Assembly (NCBI RefSeq): GCF_004366035.1
Contig: NZ_SOEE01000014.1
Coordinates: 25,480-89,479 of the forward strand
Length of the DNA stretch: 64,000 bases
Direction of reading: 5' to 3'
From: Cytobacillus oceanisediminis
Lineage (GTDB): Bacteria; Bacillota; Bacilli; Bacillales; Cytobacillaceae
Under the pieces are notes generated by a model, which saw only the letters and a list, made by a program, of their open reading frames with translations, was not told where the DNA came from and did not search any database. Positions 1-7,353 of this stretch are shown here, piece after piece. The stretch's first letter is position 1. Every line of letters starts with the position of its first letter. The position numbers and the translations under genes were made by a program.

Positions 1-13
1 ACTTAGCTTAGTT

Positions 14-104
14 TATCGGCCAGTTTTATATTTTATCGGTCACATTCTAAATATATCGGTCAGAACGGACTAGATGTCGGTCACTTTTTTTATTTATCGG
101 TCAC
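14..104 (+). repeat. Five copies of a TATCGGTCAC motif phased every 20-21 bp
   Basis: The motif TATCGG(T/C)CA(C/G), or the variant TGTCGGTCAC, begins at 14, 34, 54, 75 and 95, so the spacing is 20, 20, 21 and 20 bp. The DNA between copies is AT-rich and not conserved. This is not a CRISPR array: units are only 10 bp and spacers about 10 bp. A related inverted pair lies at 43671-43700. The array may extend left of the window edge. Function unknown; helical phasing would put every copy on nearly the same face of the DNA. Confidence 0.75.
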
Positions 105-158
105 TAGGCGCGGCATCCGCTTTCCATTACCAGGAAAGTGAAAAGTATATATCTGAAC

Positions 159-578
159 TTACTTAACAATCAAAACAGGCGCTTTCACACGTTTGGCTAT
201 TTTATGGCTAACACTTCCGAGCACCATTTCCTGAAGCGTATTCAGACCCCGGCTGCCAACTACAGCAACATCAAGATTCATTTTGTTGGCAAATTCCACA
301 ATGGCTGGTCCAGGCTCTCCCTGCAGAATCTTTATTTCATATGAAATACCCTTTTCTTTTAATAGGTTTTCTATTGGTTCTAAACGTTTTTTCCTCACCT
401 GGTCCACTATACTCTTATCAAAATGATGAAGGATATCTTCTTTTGAGGTCTGGCCATCCACAGCATACACTACGGTAATTTCAGAATCAGGATTCTGTTC
501 AGCCAGCTGAATGGCTTTAGCGGCTGCACGAATGGAATGATCGGATCCATCTGCAGCAATCAGTATTTTTTTAAACAC
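159..578 (-). CDS. Universal stress protein, UspA family
   Basis: A 139-residue single-domain Usp protein, the usual length for the family. The N-terminus (KKILIAADGSDHSIRAA) is the first Usp strand with its conserved Asp. The C-terminal GSRG followed by nine residues and GS (about residues 107-122) is the ATP-binding signature of nucleotide-binding Usp proteins. Role known for the family: a cytoplasmic stress-responsive nucleotide-binding protein whose partners vary. It follows the SulP transporter on the same strand, a common pairing, but a hairpin terminator at 604-641 separates them, so it is probably expressed partly by readthrough or from its own promoter. Confidence 0.9.
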   Translation of the reverse strand: MFKKILIAADGSDHSIRAAAKAIQLAEQNPDSEITVVYAVDGQTSKEDILHHFDKSIVDQVRKKRLEPIENLLKEKGISYEIKILQGEPGPAIVEFANKMNLDVAVVGSRGLNTLQEMVLGSVSHKIAKRVKAPVLIVK

Positions 579-603
579 AGAGCCTCACCCCTAACATATT
601 CTT

Positions 604-641
604 ATAAAAAAAATACCACAGTCAAAGCTGACTGTGGTATT
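604..641 (-). terminator. Intrinsic terminator of the SulP transporter gene
   Basis: A perfect 13-bp stem (612-624 with 629-641, loop AAGC). On the minus strand it is followed by a U-run from the A tract at 606-613. It lies directly downstream of the SulP gene and upstream of the Usp gene. Confidence 0.85.
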
Positions 642-653
642 AATTCCAGTTTT

Positions 654-2120
654 TTAGTGGCCGGATAACTTCGCACCAGGTTTGCGGTGAACGGCCAAAC
701 GCTCAATCAAGTTCGAGCTTGGCGCATTTAATCCTGATAGGCGGACTAGCACACCGTTGTCACGAAGCTTTATTACAATCTTATCTATGGCAGCTACACC
801 TGAGTCATCCCAGACATGCGCCTGTGTAAAATCAATCTCAACTTCTTTTAATTCTTCAGTAAAGTCGAATGCTGCTACAAGTTCATCTACAGAAGCAAAG
901 AAAACCTGGCCCGTTACAGCGTAAATTTTCTTATCACTTTCAATTCGTGATGCAACATGCACTTTCGAAATTTTAGCGACAAAGAAGATCGCACTTAGGA
1001 TGATTCCCGCGAAAACTCCTTTGGATAAGTCATGAGTGAAAACAGTTGTAACAGTCGTTGTCACCATAACAACTGAATCTGTGACAGGCGTCTTAGCAAG
1101 TCCTTTAATGGATGACCAATCAAAGGTACCGATCGAAACCATGATCATAACACCGACTAATGCAGCCATCGGTATTTGTACAACAATATTTCCTAATACT
1201 AAAATCAGAAACATAAGGAATGTGCCGGCTGTCAAAGCAGACAGTCTGCCTCTTCCGCCAGATTTCACATTTATGACGGACTGTCCAATCATGGCACAGC
1301 CTGCCATTCCGCCGAATAGACCTGCTACGATATTCGCAATTCCCTGTCCGCGGCTTTCCATATTCTTATCACTGGCCGTATCGGTCATGTCATCAACTAT
1401 GGATGCAGTCAGCAAGGATTCAAGCAAGCCCACGATCGCAAGGGCAATTGAGTATGGGAAAATAATCTTCAGAGTCTCAAGGTTAAATGGAACATCCGGT
1501 ATAAAGAATGCCGGAAGAGCTGATGTGATAGTTCCCATGTCGCCAACTGTGCGCACATCACTCTTTGTCATGATGGCAATGATAGTAATAACAATAATAG
1601 CCACCAGAGGAGATGGTACTGCTTTAGTAAATCGCGGGAAAATATAAATAATCGCCAATGCACCGGCAACCATCGCATACATCACCCATGTTGCATCGAC
1701 AAACTGTTCAAGCTGAGCCATGAAGATCAATATAGCCAGTGCGTTAACAAACCCAATCATAACCGCACGCGGAATGAATTTCATAAAGCGGGCCAACTTA
1801 AGCACACCAAATAAGATCTGCAGAACTCCTGTCAAAATGGTCGCAGCAAATAAATACTGCAGTCCGTGATCCGCTACTAATGTAACCATTAATAACGCCA
1901 TCGCACCAGTTGCAGCAGAAATCATTCCAGGCCTTCCGCCAACTATTGAAATGGTTACAGCAATACAGAAAGATGCATACAATCCAACCATTGGATCAAC
2001 ACCAGCAATAATCGAGAATGCAATCGCCTCTGGAATTAGTGCCAATGCCACTACGATTCCAGCAAGAATGTCTCCCTTAACATTGCCAAACCATTGTTCT
2101 TTTTTTGATAAAACTTTCAA
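654..2120 (-). CDS. SulP family inorganic anion transporter with STAS domain
   Basis: A 488-residue membrane protein with the N-terminal SulP transport region (about 10-14 hydrophobic segments; [30 protein letters not shown] and the following Gly-rich segments are typical) and a cytoplasmic STAS domain in roughly the last 100 residues ([14 protein letters not shown]). The family carries sulfate, bicarbonate or other anions; the substrate here cannot be read from the sequence. The start is a TTG at 2120 preceded by AAAGAGGTG at good spacing. A perfect 8-bp inverted repeat (2155-2177) sits in the leader. It resembles B. subtilis YbaR-type SulP proteins. It is not a bicarbonate transporter by any evidence visible here. 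Confidence 0.92.
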   Translation of the reverse strand: MKVLSKKEQWFGNVKGDILAGIVVALALIPEAIAFSIIAGVDPMVGLYASFCIAVTISIVGGRPGMISAATGAMALLMVTLVADHGLQYLFAATILTGVLQILFGVLKLARFMKFIPRAVMIGFVNALAILIFMAQLEQFVDATWVMYAMVAGALAIIYIFPRFTKAVPSPLVAIIVITIIAIMTKSDVRTVGDMGTITSALPAFFIPDVPFNLETLKIIFPYSIALAIVGLLESLLTASIVDDMTDTASDKNMESRGQGIANIVAGLFGGMAGCAMIGQSVINVKSGGRGRLSALTAGTFLMFLILVLGNIVVQIPMAALVGVMIMVSIGTFDWSSIKGLAKTPVTDSVVMVTTTVTTVFTHDLSKGVFAGIILSAIFFVAKISKVHVASRIESDKKIYAVTGQVFFASVDELVAAFDFTEELKEVEIDFTQAHVWDDSGVAAIDKIVIKLRDNGVLVRLSGLNAPSSNLIERLAVHRKPGAKLSGH

Positions 2121-2154
2121 ATAAACACCTCTTTATTAATAGATTTATAGTAAT

Positions 2155-2177
2155 GACTTTGAACTCTCATCAAAGTC
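2155..2177 (-). promoter_or_regulatory. Inverted repeat in the SulP leader
   Basis: GACTTTGA at 2155-2162 and TCAAAGTC at 2170-2177 form a perfect 8-bp dyad with a 7-nt spacer, about 35 nt upstream of the TTG start. No U-run follows, so an operator or mRNA structure is more likely than a terminator. Confidence 0.4.
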
Positions 2178-2317
2178 GGGCCGACAAAAACATATAGAAT
2201 CATAACACATATTTACTTAAATTTACAAACCTTTATGTAAGCGCTAAAAACACTTAAAATCTATGTTTTTCTTTTGAAATCAATAGATTGCTATGCATAT
2301 AAAAAATAATTTCCAAC

Positions 2318-2346
2318 AAAAAAATGACCCTGGAGCAGAGTCATTT
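2318..2346 (-). terminator. Terminator of the VOC protein gene
   Basis: AAATGAC (2322-2328) pairs with GTCATTT (2340-2346). The A tract on the left gives a U-run in the minus-strand transcript, immediately after the TAG stop at 2347. Confidence 0.65.
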
Positions 2347-2730
2347 CTAACCGATAGGCGAACAAATCTCAATATAATGTCCATCCGGATCTTCCACATA
2401 TGCCACTTTCTGGCCCCATGGCTTTTCAACAGGCTCGAGCAGGACAGGCACTCCTGCGGCCTTTAGCTTTTCCACAGCCGCTTCCACCTCTTCTGTGACA
2501 AAGCCCAGCTCAAATGTCTGCTCCTTTCTTAATCCATCCGGTATTGGAAGCCCGGTGACTTCCCGCCCGCCTTCTCTCGTATTAAAGGAAAGAATGGTGC
2601 TGCCTGTTTCATACTCGATGTAAGTTCCAAATTCATTCCTAAGTTTCAGGCCCAGCAATTCACCATAAAAATACTTCGTTCTTTCCAGGCTTTCCGCATA
2701 TAAAATCACATAACCCATCTTCAATTCCAC
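2347..2730 (-). CDS. VOC (glyoxalase/bleomycin-resistance) superfamily protein
   Basis: A 127-residue protein with the two beta-alpha-beta-beta-beta modules of the vicinal-oxygen-chelate fold. The C-terminal stretch VAYVEDPDGHYIEICSP has the typical VOC metal-ligand Glu and the DPDGH motif; YAESLERTKYFYGELLGL is the usual N-terminal module. Family members are metal-dependent lyases, dioxygenases or drug-binding proteins, and the substrate is unknown here. The start is GTG at 2730 with GGAGAGGTG seven bases upstream; an in-frame ATG three codons later has no ribosome site. Divergently transcribed from the Nudix gene. Confidence 0.88.
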   Translation of the reverse strand: MELKMGYVILYAESLERTKYFYGELLGLKLRNEFGTYIEYETGSTILSFNTREGGREVTGLPIPDGLRKEQTFELGFVTEEVEAAVEKLKAAGVPVLLEPVEKPWGQKVAYVEDPDGHYIEICSPIG

Positions 2731-2838
2731 TTATGTTCACCTCTCCTTTTCTTTTCCTGATATGATTTCAATAAAGGAGGGATTTTCTCCTTTTAGAAGA
2801 ATGTATAAACTTTGGAATCATTTAATAGAGGTGCAGCA

Positions 2839-3327
2839 ATGAACTGGAAAGAAATCGAACATCAGATGTACACGATGTGTATGGTTGCAGACGGAGATCA
2901 GATCCTTCTCATAAAACGGCCAGATTATAAAGGCTTCCCTGGCTATCTCGCACCAGGCGGAAAAGTAGAGTTTCCCGAGAGCATTACGGATGCAGCAAAA
3001 CGCGAAGTGCTTGAAGAGACAGGGCTGCACGTCAAGAATATTATTTTTAAAGGTTGGGATGAGTACGTAAACCCCCAGATGAATGTGCGCTACATGGTAT
3101 TTAATTATCTGGCAGACTCCTTTGAAGGAAGCCTTCTTGCGGATCCTCCTGAAGGAGAATTGCAGTGGGTTTCAAGACAAGATGCAATGGACCTTCCCAT
3201 GCAGGATTGGTTTAAGAGAAAGCTGCCGCTTTTTTTCGAGGAAGGGACTTTTGAGATCCATTCAGTTTGGGATGAAGAGCACAACACAGAAGGAACAAGC
3301 AAGACAAGGGTTTTCACTAAGATTTAA
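2839..3327 (+). CDS. Nudix hydrolase, 8-oxo-dGTP diphosphatase-like
   Basis: A 162-residue Nudix protein. The Nudix box GX5EX7REXXEEXG is intact (GKVEFPE then REVLEETGL, about residues 42-64 of the chosen protein). Close Bacillus relatives are annotated as MutT-type 8-oxo-dGTP diphosphatases, but substrate range in this family is broad. I chose ATG 2839 because AGAGGTG lies five bases upstream; the frame remains open to an earlier start at 2812 without a ribosome site. A 13-codon mini-ORF (2801-2842) ends in an ATGA overlap with this start. The next gene, a GNAT acetyltransferase, follows by 16 bp in the same transcript. Confidence 0.87.
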   Translation: MNWKEIEHQMYTMCMVADGDQILLIKRPDYKGFPGYLAPGGKVEFPESITDAAKREVLEETGLHVKNIIFKGWDEYVNPQMNVRYMVFNYLADSFEGSLLADPPEGELQWVSRQDAMDLPMQDWFKRKLPLFFEEGTFEIHSVWDEEHNTEGTSKTRVFTKI

Positions 3328-3343
3328 TGGAGGGGTAGCTGAT

Positions 3344-3895
3344 ATGATCGAAGATACAGCCCTAAAGGTGAAGATTCGTCCCATACAGGAAGAGGATTTG
3401 CCTATTTTATGGGACTATATTTACGGAACAGACAACCCTGAGTGGAAAAAATGGGATGCTCCCTATTTTCCGCTTGAGTATAAAGACTTTGAAGCGTATA
3501 AACAGGAATTTCTCCAAAAGGCAGCAGAATACCCGCCTCACAGCATGGTAATTGCAGCGTCAGAAAAGGTAATCGGCATTGTGGGATACTACTGGGAGCA
3601 TCGAGATTCTAATTGGCTTGAAGCAGGAATTGTAATTCACGACCACGGGTATTGGAATGGCGGATATGGAACGGAAGCACTTACTCTCTGGGTGGACTTT
3701 CTATTTTCCTCTCTTCCGCTTGCCCGGGTGGGCATTACCACCTGGTCAGGCAACAAAAGAATGATGAAAGCCGCTGAAAAGATCGGCATGCAGCTTGAAG
3801 GAAGAATGCGGAAATGCCGGATTGTTAATGGGAAGTATTATGACAGCATCCGGATGGGCGTTCTGAGGGAAGAATGGGAAGAGAGGGTCCATTAA
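3344..3895 (+). CDS. GNAT family N-acetyltransferase
   Basis: A 183-residue acetyltransferase of the RimJ/RimL-like branch. The N-terminal IRPIQEEDLPILWDY, the central motif A region near GYGTEALTLWVDFLF (acetyl-CoA pyrophosphate loop) and the C-terminal RVGITTWSGNKRMMKAAEKIGMQLEGRMRK are characteristic. The acceptor is unknown; relatives acetylate protein N-termini, amino acids or antibiotics. Start ATG 3344 has AATGGAGGGG upstream, overlapping the Nudix stop region. The same frame is open back to 3083 but that part overlaps the Nudix gene and is not coding. Confidence 0.88.
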   Translation: MIEDTALKVKIRPIQEEDLPILWDYIYGTDNPEWKKWDAPYFPLEYKDFEAYKQEFLQKAAEYPPHSMVIAASEKVIGIVGYYWEHRDSNWLEAGIVIHDHGYWNGGYGTEALTLWVDFLFSSLPLARVGITTWSGNKRMMKAAEKIGMQLEGRMRKCRIVNGKYYDSIRMGVLREEWEERVH

Positions 3896-3902
3896 TAGAA
3901 AA

Positions 3903-3926
3903 TAGGCTCGTTTTTTAACGAGCCTA
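3903..3926. terminator. Hairpin between convergent genes
   Basis: A perfect 10-bp stem TAGGCTCGTT/AACGAGCCTA (3903-3912 with 3917-3926, TTTT loop) between the convergent GNAT and phosphatase genes. U-runs are weak on both sides, so it probably serves both directions modestly. Confidence 0.7.
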
Positions 3927-3930
3927 ACCC

Positions 3931-4539
3931 TTATTCGCAGTGAGCCATGCATCCTTCTAAGAGGAATTCCTTTTTATCCTGGTCGATCTGCAGGATGGTC
4001 AGGCTGGTTCCATGAATAAAGGGCGGGTCCCAAATGCGTTCGACAGCTGCATTGCGGCAAAGCATATAAAGAGCTTTGACAGCAACAGCATGGGTAACAA
4101 TCAGCACACTGCCTTCTGATGAGGTCTTTTGCATGTCTTCCAGAAAGGAAGCAACGCGGTTTGCCACATCGTAAAAGCTTTCTCCTCCTGCACTTTCATA
4201 GGACTCCGGCCGGTTCCAATAGGCATCAAACGCAGCCGGATAAAGCTCCCTTATTTCACTTTCCACTCTTCCCTGCCAATCACCAAGGTCTATTTCCATA
4301 AGCCTTTCATCTGTCTCGACCGGAATCTCCCTTATTCCTCTTACAAGCTGTGCTGTATGTAAAGTCCGTTTGCTCGGTGAAGAGATAATACGCTTAAATT
4401 TTATATCTCCTACTCTCTCTCCCAGCAGCTTCGCATCACGTCTGCCTTTCTCCGTTAAATCAGAATCCAGGCGCCCCTGCATTCTTTTCTCTTTGTTCCA
4501 TTCCGTTTCACCGTGCCGGATGATATATAAAGTCAGCAT
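3931..4539 (-). CDS. Histidine phosphatase family protein (phosphoglycerate mutase-like)
   Basis: A 202-residue branch-1 histidine phosphatase. The RHG catalytic motif is at residues 8-10 (IIRHGETEWNKEKRMQGR), the acid/base Glu lies in DLGDWQGR, and the second catalytic His in VLIVTHAVAVKALY. It is the last gene of the B12 operon, 9 bp after cblS. Likely role: a phosphatase acting in corrinoid assembly, or a general PhoE-like phosphatase carried along. The operon has a second member at 6736-7353 that fits alpha-ribazole phosphatase better because it is embedded between cobS and the CobU-like gene. Confidence 0.85.
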   Translation of the reverse strand: MLTLYIIRHGETEWNKEKRMQGRLDSDLTEKGRRDAKLLGERVGDIKFKRIISSPSKRTLHTAQLVRGIREIPVETDERLMEIDLGDWQGRVESEIRELYPAAFDAYWNRPESYESAGGESFYDVANRVASFLEDMQKTSSEGSVLIVTHAVAVKALYMLCRNAAVERIWDPPFIHGTSLTILQIDQDKKEFLLEGCMAHCE

Positions 4540-4548
4540 CCCTTTTTT

Positions 4549-5268
4549 TCATGCCTTTCTTTTCAGTATATGAAAATAACTTCCTGCCAGTTTCCTGATT
4601 TCTTCCGATTTCGCTTCGGAAAAAACGGCTATAAAACAAGTGGAGGGGCCTGCTGATTTTTCCAGGTCCACTTCTGATTCAAGGTCCTTAACCTCAAACT
4701 TCCTGTTGGAGAACAGCCCGTTCAGCTCTTTCAGAATACCTTTTGAACCTACAGGAAGCGTCTCAGTATCTTCGATGGAGTTAATCATTTTAAAAAGCTT
4801 CAGCGGTGCTGCCTCCACCTCTCTCTCAATCAGCTCCTGGCCAACCAAGGGGGAACCTATAACCGCTATCCTTGTATCATCTGTATAAATTAGAGTCTCA
4901 GCAGGAAGCGCCCCCTGCCTTTTGCCAAGTACAGATAAACCTACCGCAGATTGAAGCAGGTTAAAATTGCTTTCTGTACTGCCGGTGATTCGCAGTTCCG
5001 TAAGGCCTAATTCATCGGCCCCCTTCTTAATGCCCCGTATAAGCTGATCCCAGGCATCATCTCCGCAGAAATTCTGAAGGGCAGCGGCAAATGGCTGAGC
5101 ACCTGCCGACAAACATTCCATGACAGCAACACGAAAGGAATAATACGAAACGGTCTCGTAAGGAACCTGGACAGCATCCTGTTCTTTCTCGCCGATTGCT
5201 CCGCTATTATCACTGGCTACCACAATCATTTCTTCAGAATTAAAAGGAACGCTTAAGACATCCCTCAC
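4549..5268 (-). CDS. cblS: Alpha-ribazole kinase CblS-like (PurM/AIR synthase-like fold)
   Basis: A 239-residue protein with an AIR-synthase-like N-terminal region (VVASDNSGAIGEKEQD) and a Gly-rich C-terminal half. CblS, described in Listeria innocua and Geobacillus kaustophilus, phosphorylates alpha-ribazole to alpha-ribazole phosphate, replacing CobT in organisms that scavenge the lower ligand base. The assignment rests mainly on the family resemblance plus strict pairing with the CblT-like gene, with which it overlaps by 4 bp (GTGA; GTG start at 5268). No cobT is visible in the operon. The alternative is an uncharacterised ATP-binding protein of the same fold. Confidence 0.75.
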   Translation of the reverse strand: MRDVLSVPFNSEEMIVVASDNSGAIGEKEQDAVQVPYETVSYYSFRVAVMECLSAGAQPFAAALQNFCGDDAWDQLIRGIKKGADELGLTELRITGSTESNFNLLQSAVGLSVLGKRQGALPAETLIYTDDTRIAVIGSPLVGQELIEREVEAAPLKLFKMINSIEDTETLPVGSKGILKELNGLFSNRKFEVKDLESEVDLEKSAGPSTCFIAVFSEAKSEEIRKLAGSYFHILKRKA

Positions 5269-5759
5269 TGCTCAGCACCCGCTTTGGTCATAGCCGGGCC
5301 CACAAGCTTGACTAGTCTCGGAATCGCTATATAAGCAATAACAGCATTTATCACAGAGCCTATAAAAAGGGAAGGCACAATTGCCAGGTAAAAAGCCTGG
5401 CCCATTATAAAGATAAATGGAAGCGGGGCTGCAAAGGCATTGCCTAACACAAAAAGAATTCCCGCCAGCCAGTGCCTGCCTCTCTGATACAATGAACTGA
5501 AAATAAAGGCTAACAGTGCCATTTCAACAGCAATCAAGAGATGAAGAGGCCCTAATGGCATTCCGCCCAATAACGCCGACAGCAAATGCCCGATGGCAGC
5601 AACGGCCGCACCGCCATAGCCTCCAAGCAGCACGGCTGCAAGCAAAGCAGGAAATGCATCCAGCGCCACGCTTCCGACAACGGCCGGAACTTTGATCGCT
5701 GCGCCGATTGCTGTCAGTGCAACAAGCATGGCTGCCATGCCCAGCCGCATGCTTTTCAT
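5265..5759 (-). CDS. cblT: Alpha-ribazole transporter CblT-like, ECF S-component type
   Basis: A 164-residue, very hydrophobic protein with about five to six membrane segments and the Gly/Ala-rich layout of ECF-transporter substrate-binding (S) components (FPALLAAVLLGGYGGAAVAAIGHLLSALL). CblT is the alpha-ribazole uptake partner of CblS. The gene is tightly coupled: its stop overlaps the cblS start and its start overlaps the adenosyltransferase stop. No ECF ATPase or T-component is nearby, so it would use a shared housekeeping ECF module or work alone. Confidence 0.75.
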   Translation of the reverse strand: MKSMRLGMAAMLVALTAIGAAIKVPAVVGSVALDAFPALLAAVLLGGYGGAAVAAIGHLLSALLGGMPLGPLHLLIAVEMALLAFIFSSLYQRGRHWLAGILFVLGNAFAAPLPFIFIMGQAFYLAIVPSLFIGSVINAVIAYIAIPRLVKLVGPAMTKAGAEQ

Positions 5760-6343
5760 TCTTTATCCTCCTTGCGCTTTCCTTCACGGAATACATTAGC
5801 ACTGCGAACATACTCCACATCTTTCTGGTTAAGACGGAAATTAACCACTCTTGCCAGGGCAAAGAAGTAATCAGATAAACGATTCAAGAATTTCAGTGCT
5901 ACTGCAGAGGTTTCCGGATCCGCTTTTTTCAGTGAAACCACGAGCCGCTCCGCTCTCCGGGTTACTGTCCTGGCGATATGAATGGATGCAGATGCGGGTG
6001 CTCCCCCAGGCAGAATAAACCTTTCAAGCTTTGGCGCTTCCTCAATCAATTTATCAATCTTAGTCTCCAAATAATCTACAGATTCCTTCGTCAATTTCAG
6101 CTCCCGCTTTTTCGAAACATTTGCAAGGTCGCCGCCACAGTCAAAGAGCTCATGCTGAATCTTCTCCAGATCCTCCAGGACATCCTGAAAAATGGACGGA
6201 TCCAGCTGTGTCATAGCCTGCCCGACAAAACAGTTGACTTCATCCACTGTTCCGTATGCTTCAACCCTTACATCATCCTTTTCCACCCTGCCTCCGATAA
6301 TGCTTGTTTTTCCCTCATCACCAGTTCGTGTATAAAGTTTCAT
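5756..6343 (-). CDS. yvqK: Cob(I)alamin/cobinamide adenosyltransferase, PduO type
   Basis: A 195-residue PduO-type ATP:co(I)rrinoid adenosyltransferase. The N-terminal ATP-binding region KLYTRTGDEGKTSIIGG and the middle R-x-x-E-R-like segment (SIHIARTVTRRAERLVV) are diagnostic. It attaches the 5'-deoxyadenosyl group to the cobalt so later salvage enzymes receive adenosylated corrinoids. The best start is ATG 6343 with GGGGAA upstream; a TTG two codons earlier (6349) is in frame but too close to the ribosome site. It resembles B. subtilis YvqK closely. Confidence 0.92.
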   Translation of the reverse strand: MKLYTRTGDEGKTSIIGGRVEKDDVRVEAYGTVDEVNCFVGQAMTQLDPSIFQDVLEDLEKIQHELFDCGGDLANVSKKRELKLTKESVDYLETKIDKLIEEAPKLERFILPGGAPASASIHIARTVTRRAERLVVSLKKADPETSAVALKFLNRLSDYFFALARVVNFRLNQKDVEYVRSANVFREGKRKEDKE

Positions 6344-6358
6344 CAGCAATTCCCCATT

Positions 6359-6784
6359 TCATTTTATATTTTGACTGATGCCATACCAAATCAAATCAAC
6401 TCTATCTGCAGCAGCAGCCGCATCCTGAAAGGCCCAGCCTGACGCATCCCGCCACTTTCGGTCAGCTGCTTCCATTGGAACTATGCCTTTTGTAATATCA
6501 GATCCGATTAAAATTATCTTTCGATTGACAGCTGTTTTTTCCCACTCTTGCCATTTTGCCAGCATCTCCTGCCATTTGTCCCGAATCTCTTCAAACTCCA
6601 GAGCATGTGACCATTCCCGAATCATCAGTTCGATTCCCTCATAGACGATTAGATTTTGATCCAAATCGCCAGCCACCTCACCATGATAAGCAGAAATCCA
6701 TTTATGAGGAGTATCATCCAATTGATAAAATCCCTTCACCCATCCGGATTTCCCGTTAAAGGCGCCTCCTGTAATGAAGTGCAT
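6359..6784 (-). CDS. Short CobU-like P-loop protein of the B12 operon
   Basis: A 141-residue protein with an N-terminal P-loop GGAFNGKS (residues 6-13) matching the CobU kinase position, and a C-terminal SDITKGIVPMEAADRKWRDASG segment that matches the CobU region with a Gly-Ile-Val-Pro motif. It is about 50 residues shorter than CobU, lacks the recognisable guanylyl-acceptor His segment seen in the full CobU at 9609, and coexists with it. ATG 6784 has GGAGGGGAG upstream; its first 49 bases overlap the upstream phosphatase gene. A kinase-only or regulatory paralog is plausible; the function is not established. Confidence 0.8.
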   Translation of the reverse strand: MHFITGGAFNGKSGWVKGFYQLDDTPHKWISAYHGEVAGDLDQNLIVYEGIELMIREWSHALEFEEIRDKWQEMLAKWQEWEKTAVNRKIILIGSDITKGIVPMEAADRKWRDASGWAFQDAAAAADRVDLIWYGISQNIK

Positions 6785-7353
6785 CTTTCTCCCCTCCTAA
6801 ACTCTTCCCGTTTCCATCTAAGCTCAAAGCCTCTTCCAAACGGAACTTGCCATTCCCAGAATTCTTTTTTCTCCGGTGCATACTTTCCAAGAAGGTATCT
6901 TATGACTCCGCCGTGTGTAATAACAGCAGCAGCGCGCATATCCTTCTGAAGCAATTTATCGGTTAAATTCTGCCACCCCTTATCTACTCTCGCTGTAAAT
7001 GCTGAAAAGGATTCCCCTCCAGGCAGCACCCCTGAGAAAGGGTCTTCCAGCCATTTTTGATAAGCCGGGTTATCTTTCAGCTCTTGATATGTCCTGCCTT
7101 CCCACTCACCAAAATGCATTTCTCTCCATTCAGGACATGATTCTATAGAATGCTCCGGGAAAAGAATTGCTGCCGTCTTCATGCATCTGCCTAAATCACT
7201 TGCAAAAATTCTTCTATAGTCTTGAGGCGCCGCGGCAAGCTTATCCCTATGTTCCGGACACAAAGGGGAATCTGTCCATCCCAGATAAGCATGGGACTTA
7301 TTGGCTTCTGTCAGCCCATGACGAAATAATGCAACAGCCACAGTATCATCCAT
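6736..7353 (-). CDS. Histidine phosphatase, probable alpha-ribazole phosphatase (CobC-type)
   Basis: A 205-residue histidine phosphatase with the RHG motif (LFRHGLTEANK, residues 11-13), an acid in HFGEWEGR, and the second His in VITHGGVIRYLLG. CobC-type enzymes dephosphorylate alpha-ribazole 5'-phosphate or adenosylcobalamin 5'-phosphate, the last step of nucleotide-loop assembly. It lies right after cobS with a 43-bp overlap and before the CobU-like gene, which fits this role. The start ATG 7353 has GGAGGTG five bases upstream. Phosphatases of this fold are promiscuous, so the substrate is inferred from context. Confidence 0.83.
   Translation of the reverse strand: MDDTVAVALFRHGLTEANKSHAYLGWTDSPLCPEHRDKLAAAPQDYRRIFASDLGRCMKTAAILFPEHSIESCPEWREMHFGEWEGRTYQELKDNPAYQKWLEDPFSGVLPGGESFSAFTARVDKGWQNLTDKLLQKDMRAAAVITHGGVIRYLLGKYAPEKKEFWEWQVPFGRGFELRWKREEFRRGERCTSLQEAPLTGNPDG

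Noticed and set aside
14..104. CRISPR-like regular repeats at the left edge
   Set aside because: The conserved unit is about 10 bp and spacers about 10 bp, far below CRISPR repeat and spacer lengths, and there are no cas genes.
1036..1647. 203-codon plus-strand frame opposite the SulP gene
   Set aside because: It is an antisense shadow of the transporter with low-complexity Thr/Ile/Val composition and no homologous pattern.
3083..3343. N-terminal extension of the GNAT gene
   Set aside because: It overlaps the Nudix gene in another frame, while ATG 3344 has a strong ribosome site and gives the family length.
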